DNA of 64,000 nucleotides from Dicyema japonicum (Eukaryota > Dicyemida > Rhombozoa > Dicyemidae): contig RDEW01000019.1 in NCBI GenBank assembly GCA_011109175.1, positions 779,823 through 843,822 of the forward strand. The letters are read 5' to 3'. Position 1 is the first letter of the stretch. Every line of letters begins with the position of its first letter. The notes beneath the pieces were generated by a model, which worked only from the letters and a program-made list of their open reading frames with translations, searched no databases and was not told the origin of the DNA. A program made the translations under genes and the position numbers. This document shows positions 1 through 10,389 of this stretch, in pieces.

Positions 1-70
1 ATTTTAAACTCAAAAGGAAAAAAGCCAACCATGCGTTATTGTTTATGAGGAATTGAGACTCGAAACGGAT

Positions 71-352
71 ATGTTTTTATTTATTTTTTCACATACGATC
101 ATTTTATCACTCCTTTGTGGACTGAAAGGATGGTATTACACTGCATACAAAAAGCGTTTTATCTTGCTTCTTGAAAAATCGAAAAGAGCAGGGATCAAGA
201 TTGCCATACACAAAAAGCTCGACGAGAAGCTAGATGAAGATGAAAATTTGCTAGTAGTGTCGATAAGAGATGCAGCAGAAAAAAGGATGGAAAACTACCT
301 GAAAAGAGATGCCATCATTGACTCGTATGTTGCAGCACAGAATAAACGATAA
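71..352 (+). CDS. Small membrane-anchored hypothetical protein (copy A)
   Basis: A 93-codon ORF from the first ATG. The N-terminus is strongly hydrophobic (FLFIFSHTIILSLLCGL), suggesting a signal anchor, and the remainder is lysine/glutamate rich. I do not recognise the family. The equivalent stretch in copy B (17709-17988) has several indels that break the frame, so either copy A is the functional one or both are remnants. Upstream sequence lies outside the window, so this may be the last exon of something longer. Confidence 0.3.
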   Translation: MFLFIFSHTIILSLLCGLKGWYYTAYKKRFILLLEKSKRAGIKIAIHKKLDEKLDEDENLLVVSIRDAAEKRMENYLKRDAIIDSYVAAQNKR

Positions 353-359
353 GAGGGGT

Positions 360-870
360 CTGAGAGCGAGAGAAGAGTCCAAGTGTTTGCAGGACTTGCG
401 GCATGAGGCCAAATAACTCCCTCTTTAATTTTTCCTTGCTAATAAAGTTGTTAAAGTTAAAAAAGGCGATTTAATAATTTTAGTTGAGTCTTTTCTTCTT
501 TATATTTGAATGAATCTTTTTTTTCTAAGAATGAATTTTGAATTTAGAACCTAACTTTATTTTTTAATTTTCTTTATTTGATTATGTCCGTTAATTTATT
601 TAGGCATTTACGCTGTCATAGGACATGACATAGCATGTGAAACATGAAAAAACCGTCGGTAGTGTCGAGTCACCCTCGGTCGACCAAGAAACGCGGAGCG
701 TCCAAAACAAAGTAATCCTTCATGGTCACGTTTTCAGAGGTCCCTAGGTTGATACAAATATTTCCAGATTCAGTTACGTAGTGGTATTTATAGGAGACAT
801 CAACCTTCTCGAAGAAAATTATAGAGTGCAAAATCGTCACCTGTTGCTACTACGTTCGAGATAATCGTTG
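360..870. other. AT-rich stretch without recognisable gene (copy A)
   Basis: Low-complexity T/A-rich DNA, then a moderately GC-rich part from about 640. No long ORF or recognised domain. The same sequence is present at about 17998-18485. Confidence 0.4.
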
Positions 871-904
871 TATGTTAGTTAGTTTCTCGAAAGCTCTTTT
901 GCCA

Positions 905-1260
905 TGAGCATATGACTGCTTAGTCTTTCGTTGGTGCTGTACTCCTTATCCGTTTTATTTTTTCTATTCACGTTTCCTTTCCGCACTACCCCTACTCCAT
1001 TCGAAGGATCCCCAAAATTGGATGTTTCCTTCCCTTTCCATTTGTTTTGGATGGACTTGTATGGGACATTTGATGTATGTCTCTGCAACCATGGAAACTG
1101 GATTATTTTATTCATTTGGAACTCTGGGGTCAAAGAAAACGAAATAAACTCAACGGTTAAGTGATTCCAGTCATCTTCCCCAATTAGCAGTCCCATCTTA
1201 TGTCTATATCCCTTCATCGTACCCATTGTAGTCCGGAAACGCCTTCTCCCATACTTGCAC
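905..1260 (-). mobile_element. 3' end of a LINE/SINE family member (copy A)
   Basis: On the minus strand the sequence runs through a GACTGGAATCAC-like block and ends in an AATAAAATAATCC-like tail, resembling the 3' end of the APE LINE at 51560-51649 (GACTGGGATCACCT, then a TTAAAATAAAAT tail). The minus-strand 127-codon ORF here is best read as LINE-derived rather than a host gene. The equivalent is at 18530-18900. Confidence 0.5.
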
Positions 1261-1264
1261 AATA

Positions 1265-1560
1265 GAACTTATGGGTCAACCGACTTTCCTTAGTCTGGGA
1301 CAGAAATATACTGCTTTCTTCACAAGAGTTGAGGAATCCGATTCCGCATCTACGATGGCAGCTTCCGTGGGTAGGACAATCCATAATTTTGTATTGCCAA
1401 CCATGCGAAATTTCGACCAGTAGTTGATTCAGTGGAGCATTGCATCTGACAGCGCAAATTTCCACGTGGTAAAACATATTCCACATCCGATGTTTCTCGG
1501 TACTGTGTCATAGGCTTTGTTTATAATGACAGAAACGACTGCATTGAAGGAGTCGACCAT
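1265..1560 (-). mobile_element. LINE reverse transcriptase fragment (copy A)
   Basis: Minus-strand translation contains INKAYDTVPRN, matching the first catalytic-Asp region of LINE reverse transcriptases (pattern K-A-[FY]-D-x-V). The fragment is short and frameshifted. The copy B equivalent is 18905-19195. Confidence is limited because only one RT motif is visible. Confidence 0.5.
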
Positions 1561-2760
1561 ATACTACGACATCGTGTAATTGTCCTCTGTATGGGTATTG
1601 ATCAGGGGTTTCTATCCAAGTGTCTGAACACTTTTAAAATTAGATTCTAAGTTTTTTCTCACCGAACTCTGATGTTATCCTAGTGGGAGATCTAAGCTTA
1701 AACATACTAGCTTTGGATACTGGAAGTGGTCTTCTAAGAGCTCTCTAATACCACTGAATTTGCTTTTTTAATTCATGCTGAGCCAAACTATTTTTCTCCG
1801 AACTTCTAGTTTACGGATACAAACTTCCAAGTTTCACGCAACTTCCGACATTCGTGAAACGTCCGATGGTTATTAGTGATGTGTGTAGAGATCACACTCT
1901 GGATTATGTACGTTACTCAAGAGTTCTGATTTGACAAATGTGACTTAATGGATGACATCGTGGTTAGAAGAAAGCATTCCAGGAACTATTACGCCTGAAA
2001 AAAGTTGTAGACTAAGGTTGCACTAATTCATTACATTCAAATAGGTGATTTGCTGTCAACTCGTAGAGATGGCAAAATGAACAGAGGACATAGTACGTCG
2101 GTAGAGAAGGGTGGTGCCCACCATCATAAACAAGCCAGATTTACCTGGATGTCCCTCAGAAGAGATAATTCTGATTGGTCTATTGGAGGAGGGTACCAGT
2201 GTAGTATTTTACTATCCTCGAATCTTCTGATGGTTCTCGTAGAAACTGTCGTGTCCCATGCTGGTTACACATCACCTGTCAATCACTGTCAGATGTCATG
2301 TTTAATGTGGCTTTAATCATTTTTACTCATAAATATTCAACATGTGCTTATAAAATGTTTATCACTTTATATGATAATAATAGGCTTTGTTAAAAATATT
2401 ATGGAATATCAATCCATAGTGAGCATTCTAAATGATGAACCTGTACAGACACATCTTCAAGACAGATGAATTACAAATTAATGAAAAAATCCGAGAAATT
2501 TATTGTTATTGATGAATCGATTATACTTCAAAGACAAAAAATTTGAAAAGCACAGAATAGTTTTTTGCATGGATAACGAGTCAAAAAATGAGAACTACTG
2601 CGGAGTCTATCGATAGAAATGGCCATTCGAATATTTTATTTGTTTAGGGGATCATAGAAAGGTTTAACCAAACTTTGACAAGAAATCTTTCAAGAATCAA
2701 CTAAAAACTGGAAAAAATTCATTAAAAGAAGTACGTTTACACCACGTTTCATTTTTCTAC
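1561..2760. other. Copy A-specific stretch, no gene recognised
   Basis: Belongs to the 1.56 kb absent from copy B. An 88-codon ORF at 2050-2316 has no recognisable motif and no counterpart elsewhere in the window. I see no RNA gene or conserved domain. Confidence 0.3.
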
Positions 2761-2772
2761 AAATGAAACTCC

Positions 2773-3047
2773 TTATTTATTTATTAACCCCGGATACACA
2801 GAGAACGAAGTTAAAGTAAACAACTAATTAAGTGTTAAAATTTTTTTGCTAATTGTTAGCCGCGTAGCACCATGTGGTGATTCGTGGCTAATTGGTCGAA
2901 GTTTCTGTTTGTTCTTCTGTTCCTCCTCTCTTTTCCTATTAGAGTGGCGTCATGTGATCCACCTGTCTAGGTGTCGCCCAGTGCTAGGCCGGCACAAAAA
3001 AGGATCATTTGCTCTCCCCCACTCCATTGGAGGGGTTTCCACATTTT
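2773..3047 (-). mobile_element. Short LINE-derived retroelement with 5' inversion
   Basis: Flanked by an 11-bp direct repeat AATGAAACTCC (2762-2772 and 3048-3058), the expected target-site duplication. 2773-2834 is the reverse complement of the 3' tail of the element at 43880-44216 (tail of TAAA repeats at the left), whereas 2852-3047 is the 5' part of the same element in plus orientation. Inverted 5' part followed by sense 3' part between one TSD is the signature of twin priming during target-primed reverse transcription. Confidence 0.85.
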
Positions 3048-3299
3048 AATGAAACTCCATATATAAAACTGAGAGGATTTTCTGGATTAAACACACTCAT
3101 TCGTGAGTAAAAATTTTATTATGTTTTAATTTCATAGAAAATGTTTTTCAACGATCATAAGAGGATATTGACGTGGAACATATTTCAGATGTTTCAGGTA
3201 ATTATTGTATAAAGTCTGTTAGAAAACTTAGATGCAGATAATTTTGATCTGATTTTTTTCCATCAAACTTAAATCCAGACTATTTTGAACTGATGAACA

Positions 3300-3800
3300 A
3301 AAGAATGACCTTTCGTCAGTCAGAAAATGATTTTCAATTGGAAATGAGGTATTTTTAATAATTTTAGATACGAGTTTTAAAGGATTATGGGACAATCCAT
3401 CGATATAGTTGTGCAGATTTGAATCTTCATATGAAGAACCAAGTGAAGTTATTCAAATTTCAGTTATGTCCACTAATTCTTCAGCTTATTTCTTGTTTGG
3501 ATTAGATCTCGCCTTTCAGCATCAATTAGGTGTGATGGACGTTGAGGACGACCCATCGTAATGTATCTTTTGCAAGCTCGGAGTATAATCTCGTTAAGGT
3601 CGATAGATCCGACAGCAGCGTTGATAGATCCGAAGTTCTCTATCCAGAAAGGCCTGAAGGTGTTGTTCGATAAAATGTGTGAAGGCCATATTGCCTTTGA
3701 GAAGTTCACATTGGTTCTCGGAGTGTTCATTAACTTATGTTTTTGTGGGATCGGGTTATGTTCGGTATGTATTTATGATAAAAATTTTAAATTTAAATAA
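3300..3800 (+). pseudogene. Unrecognised multi-exon gene, copy A (frame broken)
   Basis: Frames and tiny GT-AG gaps (for example 3463-3484, 22 nt) suggest a spliced host gene. The upstream exon (ADLNLHMKNQVKLFKF) is open here. The next exon (YFLFGLDLAFQ...) is broken by an extra T near 3560 relative to copy B, and by a small rearrangement at 3600-3650. It sits just 5' of EBP. I do not recognise the family. Confidence 0.4.
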
Positions 3801-3821
3801 TAAAAAATTAAATATATTTTT

Positions 3822-4463
3822 ATGGATTCGAGTGTAAGTGGTTACGTGGCGAACACAATGTCACAAACTAAAGTACAAATGTACATTGCTGGATCTTCCA
3901 TTATTATTTCTTTATTAGTCATGATAATAACAAGAAGTAATAAACTCACAAAATTTGAAACATTCAAATCTATTTGGTTTGCTTTATCGGCACCCAGTCA
4001 TCTTATTCTCGAACGGTTTTACATAAAAAATTATTCCACAATAAAAGCAAAGTCAGACTTTTTATCACAACTCTGTAAGTCAATGATTTAACTATATAGG
4101 GAAAGAATACTCACTCTCTGATTCTAGATTTTTAGAGTAATTTGAATTATGTAATTTAGACATGACAGTACGACTGTGGCGATGGAAATGTTCACAGTTT
4201 ATGTGATTGGTCCCTTAGCCTTATTCACTTTCATTACAGTGATCATACGGAGTAACAAAGCGTATATTTTGCAATTAATAACTTGCATCTTTTACATTTA
4301 CGGAGTTTTTATATATTTCTACACTGAATATCTACAAGACTTTAAACATTGTAACCAATTTGGGGATTTCATGTATTTCTGGGTTTTATTTGTATTTGTC
4401 AATTCACTCTGGCTGTTCATTCCTCTTTTAATAATTTTTGAGTCCTTCTATGTTCTAATTTAA
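3822..4463 (+). CDS. EBP: EBP-type sterol delta8-delta7 isomerase (EXPERA family), copy A
   Basis: Three exons, 3822-4074, 4100-4136 and 4160-4463, separated by GT-AG introns of 25 and 23 nt, give 197 residues (human EBP 230). Splicing yields SQL-WKEYSLSDSRFLEHD, which aligns with the human EBP segment between transmembrane helices 2 and 3. Active-site positions of the family are kept: His60 and Glu64 (HLILE), Glu106 (AMEMF), and Asn178/Trp181 (FVNSLW). About four to five membrane helices are expected, in the ER. The enzyme isomerises 8-sterols in sterol synthesis. TMEM97- or EBPL-like paralogues are the alternative, but the catalytic set favours EBP. The start ATG is the first in frame after an AT-rich leader. 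Confidence 0.85.
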
Positions 4464-4469
4464 AGTTTT

Positions 4470-5640
4470 ACTTTTTTATTTTAATGTCTTTGTTTTCTGA
4501 GCATAGACTGGTTTTCATGTTGATTACCTGCACGTGAGAAACTGTCTATTTGTAGCAAACAGACAAACCTTTTTTCCCTATATTTTGCTTGGTACTGGTA
4601 CCATCACTAAGCTACCGTTCCCAGATTTTTTTGATCAAATGTGGTGACATTTAACAATAGTTCGAAATCAACCCAAAGTTAATGTTGACCCAATTGAGCA
4701 TCAATGGACTTTCCAAAAAATGTATTTATTCATGCAATTTAATGCGGAATTGCTCTAATCCAAGAGACAAAGCTTACAACAAAGTCAAAAACTCCACATT
4801 TAGGAACACTTTTGTAGTTCGCTCAGATCTAATGAATATATGCTAGTCATACGAGTTCGTTAGTCTCCTCCATTCAATGATTCTTATACCATCTTCGCGG
4901 TTAACCATCGTCAGTTTAACCTGGAACTCTTCTGGAATCAAAAGCTCTTTAATAAATGGTCTGATACTTGTTTATCTTTTGCAGAACATTTTAAATATGA
5001 ATGCTAAAATCTCAAAAGTTCAACTTTGAGTTGTTACGGTGTATCATCTGGTCAGGGAAACAATTCTACAGACATATCGTTTTTGAAAGAAATTGGTTTT
5101 TTTACTTAAAGGGACTGGAAGTAAATAGATGAGGGTATTTTTTAGAAAAGAGTACGCTCTATATCTAATGCGAGGACTACGTTATATAGCTTCATTAACG
5201 AAGAGATGTTTATTATTTAGAGATCAAGGATATTTGCTATTGGTTGGACACGAAGAATTACATTAGGATAGTTTGGAAGTTAAATAAGAGTTGAGTTAAG
5301 AAATGGCTCAATCCCATAGTTGGAAAAATAAAAAGTCGTCTTCAGATAAATTTTAGTAAACGTTGCTGGGGCAATAAGTCCTTGATTTCCCTCAATAAAC
5401 TGGGCCGTATTTCCGCAGAAGCCATGATGACCACCAAACGCGATGGCTTATTCAGTAGGTCTCCATAGCAATCATTATTATTATTGAACCAGAAAACCAG
5501 TGTCATATCCAAAATAAACAAAATTCAGGTGACCCAGCTTCCCTCAACAGTCTTCGTATCTTTTCTCGGTATTCCGACTGCGTTCCTGCGCATCGACAAC
5601 ACATCTCAATCAGATCGGCAGAAATAAAATAATGTTTTTT
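4470..5640. other. Non-coding stretch downstream of EBP (copy A)
   Basis: No convincing gene. A dispersed repeat at about 5480-5610 matches, in inverted orientation, 60150-60310. The last 60 bases before 5700 are nearly pure A/T and contain the 3' tail of the LINE on the minus strand. The same region in copy B is 20590-21765. Confidence 0.4.
5480..5615 (+). repeat. Dispersed repeat, inverted relative to 60150-60310
   Basis: Shares a conceptual peptide ASLNSLRIFLG[IV]PTAFLR with the minus strand at 60150-60310, so a low-copy repeat or LINE remnant is present in both. It is also found in copy B at about 21605-21740. Family not recognised. Confidence 0.5.
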
Positions 5641-7600
5641 TTTATTTTATAAATTATTTTATTTAACAATAAAATATTATTTATTGACAATTGGGAAGAG
5701 CGCCTGCTGACATTACGGAGTAAGCGTTTCCGTGGACAACTGCAATTTTAATTTGTTGCCTCCAGCCAGACCGCTTTCCGCACGTCTTTCTTACGGTGGG
5801 CCAATTTCCTTTCGATTTCCTTCTGTGATACTTACCGCAGAAACAGACATCTCGATTACCGCTAGTATAAAACGGAAGCGGTCTCCAATTTCACCATATT
5901 TTTAATCTTGATTTTCCCGGCCAGATCGGCTGCCGATCCAGCAGACTTCGCTGAGCTGAGCATCATCGAGTTCGAGAAAGAATCCACAACAGTGCAGTCC
6001 TATACGAGCGATTTTCCTTCAGTGAACGGAAAGATAGTTAACCCATCCGGTCTTTTCCCGTCTCCGCAGTCCGATCACGGGCTCGAGCACTGCCGGGAAG
6101 CCTGCAGCTTCAAGATCACGCATGACAATGTTGTTCATAACAGCGTGGCTGGGTGCTCTGCCCGCACTCCTTTTGCACGAAAGCAGATGCAGCCCTTTGG
6201 CATCGACGATCCCTCCACGACGACGAGGGTGTTCGACGCAAACATCGACTCCCAGGTGATGTGCGATCCCAATCCGAATACAATCATCGTCCAAAAAGGT
6301 CCCCAGTGAGGAACACGGGAATGCATCCAACCACACCGCTCCCATGGTTGGCACAAGGCATGCAAGGTGATGCTGGTTGGCCTCAGACTTTAGCACGTCG
6401 AAGATATTCTTAGATTAGATCTCATCCCAGTCTCGTTGCCTCGAATGATCGTTCGGCGTATCTAAACCAGTTTCACACCATTCCCGACGAGCTTCGTCGA
6501 AGACTCTTTCCCGAGAAAGTCCGGTTGTAAAACGTAGGATTTCTTGGACCAAAAGGCTTCCACTTGAAAGCGATGACACATATGCTGGATAGGCGATCTC
6601 CAGCGCCGACCTGAGACCCGTTCCTCCGAGGCGTGTAAAAAGCCTGCATTGACACCAACTCGGCATGTCAAATTGGATGTTTAGAAGCAATTCGGCTGAT
6701 TTTTTCAATGTCCTATCCAATGACACGAGGATGTCACGACGTTGAAGCAGGGAAAAGAACAGAGAGCGTATAGGAGTTTGGGCAAGCCAATACTATTCTT
6801 CAAAAGGAAAAACGCTGTATGAGCATTGAGTAAAAAGAGTTTCTCAGTAACTCTAGAGAGTTCATCCTCTTTTGTTAGTAGATGGCTCTGCAGTTCTTTT
6901 TCGTCAAGTAGACACCCAAGAAAGTATGTCTGCTCCCTGGGTACGACAGTAATTCCACGTAGTACCGAGTTGAAAGACTCCACCATGTTGATAAAATCAC
7001 TCTCTAAGTATGTGATATTTATTAGCTCCGATTTCTTTATGTTTATATCAAGTTCGAGGTTTCGTACTGCCGGCACGGCATGTGATAGAACGTCATTAAC
7101 TTATCTCCACGGCCCTCCAATCATGACGTCATCAAGATACCAGAGGTTTAGTTCTGTGTTGATAGAGCGGACAATTTCATCGATGGCCAGTGCGAAGAAT
7201 AGTGGACTAAGTAGGTCTCCTTGTTGGACTCCAGTCTCCGAACAGATATTCTTGTCCCCGAAAACCAGTGAAGAATTGGTTCCGCAAGCGAGGTAGACGA
7301 GTGGAATAAGTTCCGGGGCTCGTTTGCTTGTAGTTTCGAAAATTTGATCCCTCCTCAATGAATTGAAGGCATTGCAGATGTCCAGCTTGACCCCAATGTG
7401 TGGGTTTTGTTCGTCTTTTTGTCCAAAAAAACACCTCGCAGCATGCACTGCAGCCTCGCATCTGTTCCTTACACCAACCCCCAGTTGGAGGAAGAAAATT
7501 CTTCAGATATTCTCGGACAGACAATGCTGCATGCGATTTTCGCTGTCAGTCTTCTTCGACTAACAGCCGGTTTCTTGTCTTTAAAGACAACAATTAATAA
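5640..7600 (-). mobile_element. LINE with RT and C-terminal RLE domain (copy A), decayed
   Basis: Reading the minus strand from 7524: KLDICNAFNSLRRDQ, GVQQGDLLSPLFFALAIDE and WYLDDVMIGG are RT motifs with the YxDD catalytic box. Then comes a segment with RLGGTGLRSALEIA; then LGVDVCVEHPRRRG and GLHLLSCKRSAGRAPSHA. In the next frame KRPDGLTIFPF followed by a stop where Trp is expected, then DCTVVDSF, is a PD-(D/E)XK-like endonuclease core. It ends in HGNAYSVMSAG and an AT-rich 3' tail near 5640. Frameshifts and stops show that it is inactive. The plus-strand ORFs here (5908-6309, 6826-7296) are shadows. I cannot assign the clade with certainty. Confidence 0.75.
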
Positions 7601-7619
7601 TTAATTAACTCAACCATCA

Positions 7620-7800
7620 ATCCAAAGTGGTCCCCGCCGACATTATCGTCTTTGCGTTGCCTCTTACGATTGCAACAGAGATCAACTGGAGAAGCCACCG
7701 GGTCTCACGTGCGTCGTGGCTTTTTAGTGTAGCTTGGAGTCCAAGTTTCTATAGGAAGCGAAGTGATTTTCAACTTATTCCTCCAGTTGTCAGACCACAA
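7620..7800 (-). mobile_element. C-terminal end of a second RLE LINE copy, tandem to the first
   Basis: Minus-strand SVAIVRGNAKTIMSAGTTLD, ending in a stop, mirrors the C-terminus KIAVVHGNAYSVMSAG at 5690-5760. It therefore belongs to another family member lying immediately 5' of the element at 5640-7600 and in the same orientation. The copy B equivalent is about 23744-23925. Confidence 0.5.
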
Positions 7801-7982
7801 TGAGATAATTATTTAACGAATTAATGAAACAAATGATTGTAATGTGTCATAGTATAAATTTACTAAAATTTAACCCCAAAAAGTGCAATGACAATGATTA
7901 GTTTTATTAGCAGAATAATGTGTTAAACTGTTAGTTTTGTTAAAATTAGTTGACTAGTATTGGTCAATTTGTGCTTTTTTCT

Positions 7983-8679
7983 TTAATAAAATATAATATT
8001 TGACTTGTAGAAGTAAGCAATACAAACTCCTCCAACAATCAATCCAACCAAAACCAATGGAATAACGATTTTTAAAGTATTCGAACCTTCTTTAATTTTA
8101 TACAAATAATGTTTACTTTTTTGACTTGCTTTTGAGTTTACTTCTTCACCTGGGTTTATTTTAGGAAGATCTGTTAAATTAAAAAAAATACCCTTTTCGC
8201 AAATATAAGGTTCTGCGCCACGTGATGAGGTGGACCATTTTCCTGTAAATTTCGATATCTTGGCCAAAAATCCAAATATTATTTTAATTTTATCCCAATT
8301 TGTGTATGTCTAAAGTAAATTATAATTTATAACAGAATTTTTATTGTTTTTTAACAAAATATTTTCATTTTTACTATTTTTATAAATTCCAATGAGATAA
8401 TCACTGTTTATTTGACCTAAAATTTTATATTAAATTTACTTTGTAGAAAATCATTTTCTGCTTTGTCATTTACTTCCGCTGGGTATGCCCCGATTTCATT
8501 ACATTTCAGAATATAATCATGGCTATTAAGGTGTTCAACTGAGAAGTAATATTCGTGGTTGTTGTATTTTGCCACCGTATAGTTGTCTTGATAAAAATAG
8601 CCAAAATACCTGACTGAATATACTCGAAATTAATAAATATTATTAGAAATGTCATTATGGTTTGAAGTACTATTCTCAT
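7983..8679 (-). CDS. C-type-lectin-like type I membrane protein (copy A)
   Basis: Four exons on the minus strand (8679-8610, 8586-8440, 8416-8334, 8309-7983), with introns of 23, 23 and 24 nt at 8587-8609, 8417-8439 and 8310-8333. The product is 208 residues: signal peptide MRIVLQTIMTFLIIF (about 1-23), then a CTLD-like fold with YTVAKYNNHEYYF, AENDFLQ, SDYLIGIY, YTNWDK and the closing GKWSTSSRGAEPYICEK, then a stalk and one transmembrane helix at about 180-200 (IVIPLVLVGLIVGG). CTLDs bind glycans or proteins at the cell surface. The EPN/QPD carbohydrate signature is not obvious, so ligand and calcium dependence are unknown. Confidence 0.75.
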
Positions 8680-8740
8680 TTTATTAATTTACGCTGCAGT
8701 TATTTTATACTTTAAAATTTCGTACTTTTTTAAATTTACA

Positions 8741-8990
8741 ATGTACTTTTCAATTGACGAATATCGAAGAAAATTGTGTTTAGAGGAAGGGTTCTTAGAG
8801 GGTCTGTTCCTATTCCACTTGTATTTAATTGTGATAAACCAAATATCAATTTGGAGCAGTCAATACAAAAAGGATTATACACATGACCCCAGTTAGAGCA
8901 CCAATTAAAAAATTCCCAAAAAACGAGGGCAAATATTTTTCATGTTTTTATTGTGAAAAATGTTTCTCGGATAGTCAACAAAAGCAAGAA
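8741..8990 (+). CDS. Possible small spliced gene (copy A), unrecognised
   Basis: An ATG at 8741 with a 23-nt GT-AG gap at 8776-8798 would give MYFSIDEYRRKLRGSVPIPL and continue to NCDKPNINLEQSIQKG before a stop. Divergent from the CTLD gene, with about 60 bp between starts. A further Cys-rich stretch (YFSCFYCEKCFS) follows at 8930-8980 in another frame. No family recognised; the identical sequence is at 24871-25120. Confidence 0.25.
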
Positions 8991-8999
8991 AAGTAACGA

Positions 9000-9590
9000 C
9001 TACTAAATGAGGACTAAATTAAGACCTTGGAAAATCTAAAGTATCTTTGAGTTTGTATAGATTAAAAAAGATATTTCAAAGGTTATATCAGTAGAAAATA
9101 AAGACGTTATCTTAAGTTCATTCTACTCTTCATTTAAATCAGCAGTCTTTTCTGTTTATGCATTGAACTATTACCGATTTATTTTTCAGGGTGGTATGAA
9201 AAGGAAAAGCAAATTTGTTGGGCTTTTCGATAGATCGAGTAGATATGCTATCAAATTGACTTAAAGATTGAAAATCCAAAATATCATCAAAATATGAGTG
9301 TGATATAAGAACAATTGACAATTTTTATACAACAAATTATTCATTTTTTACGTGAAGATGTGAAGTAGGTTATTCAACGGAGAAGAGATATATAGTTAAC
9401 CCCATCAGCCTCCATTCAAACTCTTAAGACGATTTTTAGTTAAAGGAACTTTCTCGTTTCTCAAAATCATATGTATACTTAAGGTTTCGCTCCCTACTAT
9501 TCCTCTAATAGTTTTTTCCATCCAGCTTTCCTCCTTGCACGCTTCCGTGATCCACGTCTTCCGCTGTTTTCATTTCCTCCCCAATTTTGG
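9000..9590. other. No recognisable gene (copy A; same at 25130-25720)
   Basis: AT-rich. The 60-codon minus-strand ORF at 9139-9321 has no recognisable motif. I see no repeat signature beyond membership of the duplication. Confidence 0.35.
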
Positions 9591-9599
9591 TGCTATTGA

Positions 9600-9800
9600 C
9601 ATAGAAGAAGCGTAATTCTCTGCCGTCCACGAAAGCCCTCAATTCTATTTTGGTTGAAGATGTTTTCCACAATAAGGTAGCACGTAGAATATGAAAAAAG
9701 TCGCCAGCGAGATTTTACCACTTACTCGTTTATAGCCCCCACATTTTCATATTTAGTAAAGAGTCTCGTTTTTATATTTTTGGCCATAAATACGAGGCTA
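9600..9800 (-). mobile_element. LINE-type fragment related to 60570-60830 (copy A)
   Basis: The block GTCGCCAGCGAGATTTTACC, with an ACTCGTTTAT and ...AGTCTCG context, resembles GTCGCCACCGTGATTTTGTC at 60720 and continues in parallel. That stretch translates on the minus strand into an RT C-terminal-like sequence. The copy is badly decayed. The copy B equivalent is about 25730-25930. Confidence 0.35.
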
Positions 9801-10111
9801 TGGTAACTTCACTACTTGAATAATTGAAGGTGTGGATACCAGCGAAATTCTAGTTGCAGGACTGGGGAAGGGTGAACCTAGAATGACGCGATGACTATTT
9901 CATAATATTCATGATCACGGCGAGTAACTCCCATTACGTGTTCATGCCAGCAGGTCTTCATGGATACCTTGTCATGACAACTAAATACGATCGAAATACG
10001 TCATTAGATTAAAGAATTATTATTATGTAGAAAAATTATGGTAAAAATCAATACTGACAGTAAAATTTAGAATTTAATAATAAAATTAGTGATTCTAATA
10101 GCACTACCTAT

Positions 10112-10381
10112 TTGGAAGAGGACCATTTTCAAGCGTTCAACCTTCACTATTTTTTAACGTGGGTCATCTTATGTCAGGACCAGATGTTGCATCATAGTCA
10201 GGAACGTTTGAGAATTAAAAATCTAAAAATAATCCTGTTGTTTTTCCTCAAGATGGGCCTGTCCAAATACCTCATAATTTTGTGCCAAATTCAGAAATAC
10301 TGTATCCAATACTTCCGCGTTCAAAAAGATCGTGTATCAAGAGTCTCTGGAATCAATCGCTTTTTATATTCACAGAGATGA
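10112..10381 (+). other. Open stretch of unknown nature (identical in both copies)
   Basis: An 89-codon ORF. An alternative frame reads GPFSSVQPSLFFNVGHLMSG, a stop, then NPVVFPQDGPVQIPHNFVPN, which looks more protein-like. A 25-nt GT-AG gap (GTCAGG...CATAG) could lie within. I cannot decide between a decayed exon and chance. The copy B position is 26242-26511. Confidence 0.2.
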
Positions 10382-10389
10382 AGACATTT

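Noticed and set aside
3660-3740. FCH/F-BAR domain start (GLKVLFDKMCEGHI)
   Set aside because: Superficial resemblance to GFDVLxxxMKxGxI of FCH proteins, but the following residues are hydrophobic and do not continue the domain.
5630-5700. AT-rich hairpin as origin or terminator
   Set aside because: It is the A/T tail of the minus-strand LINE; base pairing is expected from A/T runs alone.
5908-6413. Plus-strand ORFs of 133 and 86 codons over the RLE LINE (and 22032-22537)
   Set aside because: They are antisense to the endonuclease-domain reading of the LINE on the minus strand, which carries recognisable motifs; the plus frames carry none.
6826-7296. 156-codon plus-strand ORF (and 23094-23420 in copy B)
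   Set aside because: Antisense shadow of the RT domain (QQGDLLSP, YLDD) on the minus strand.
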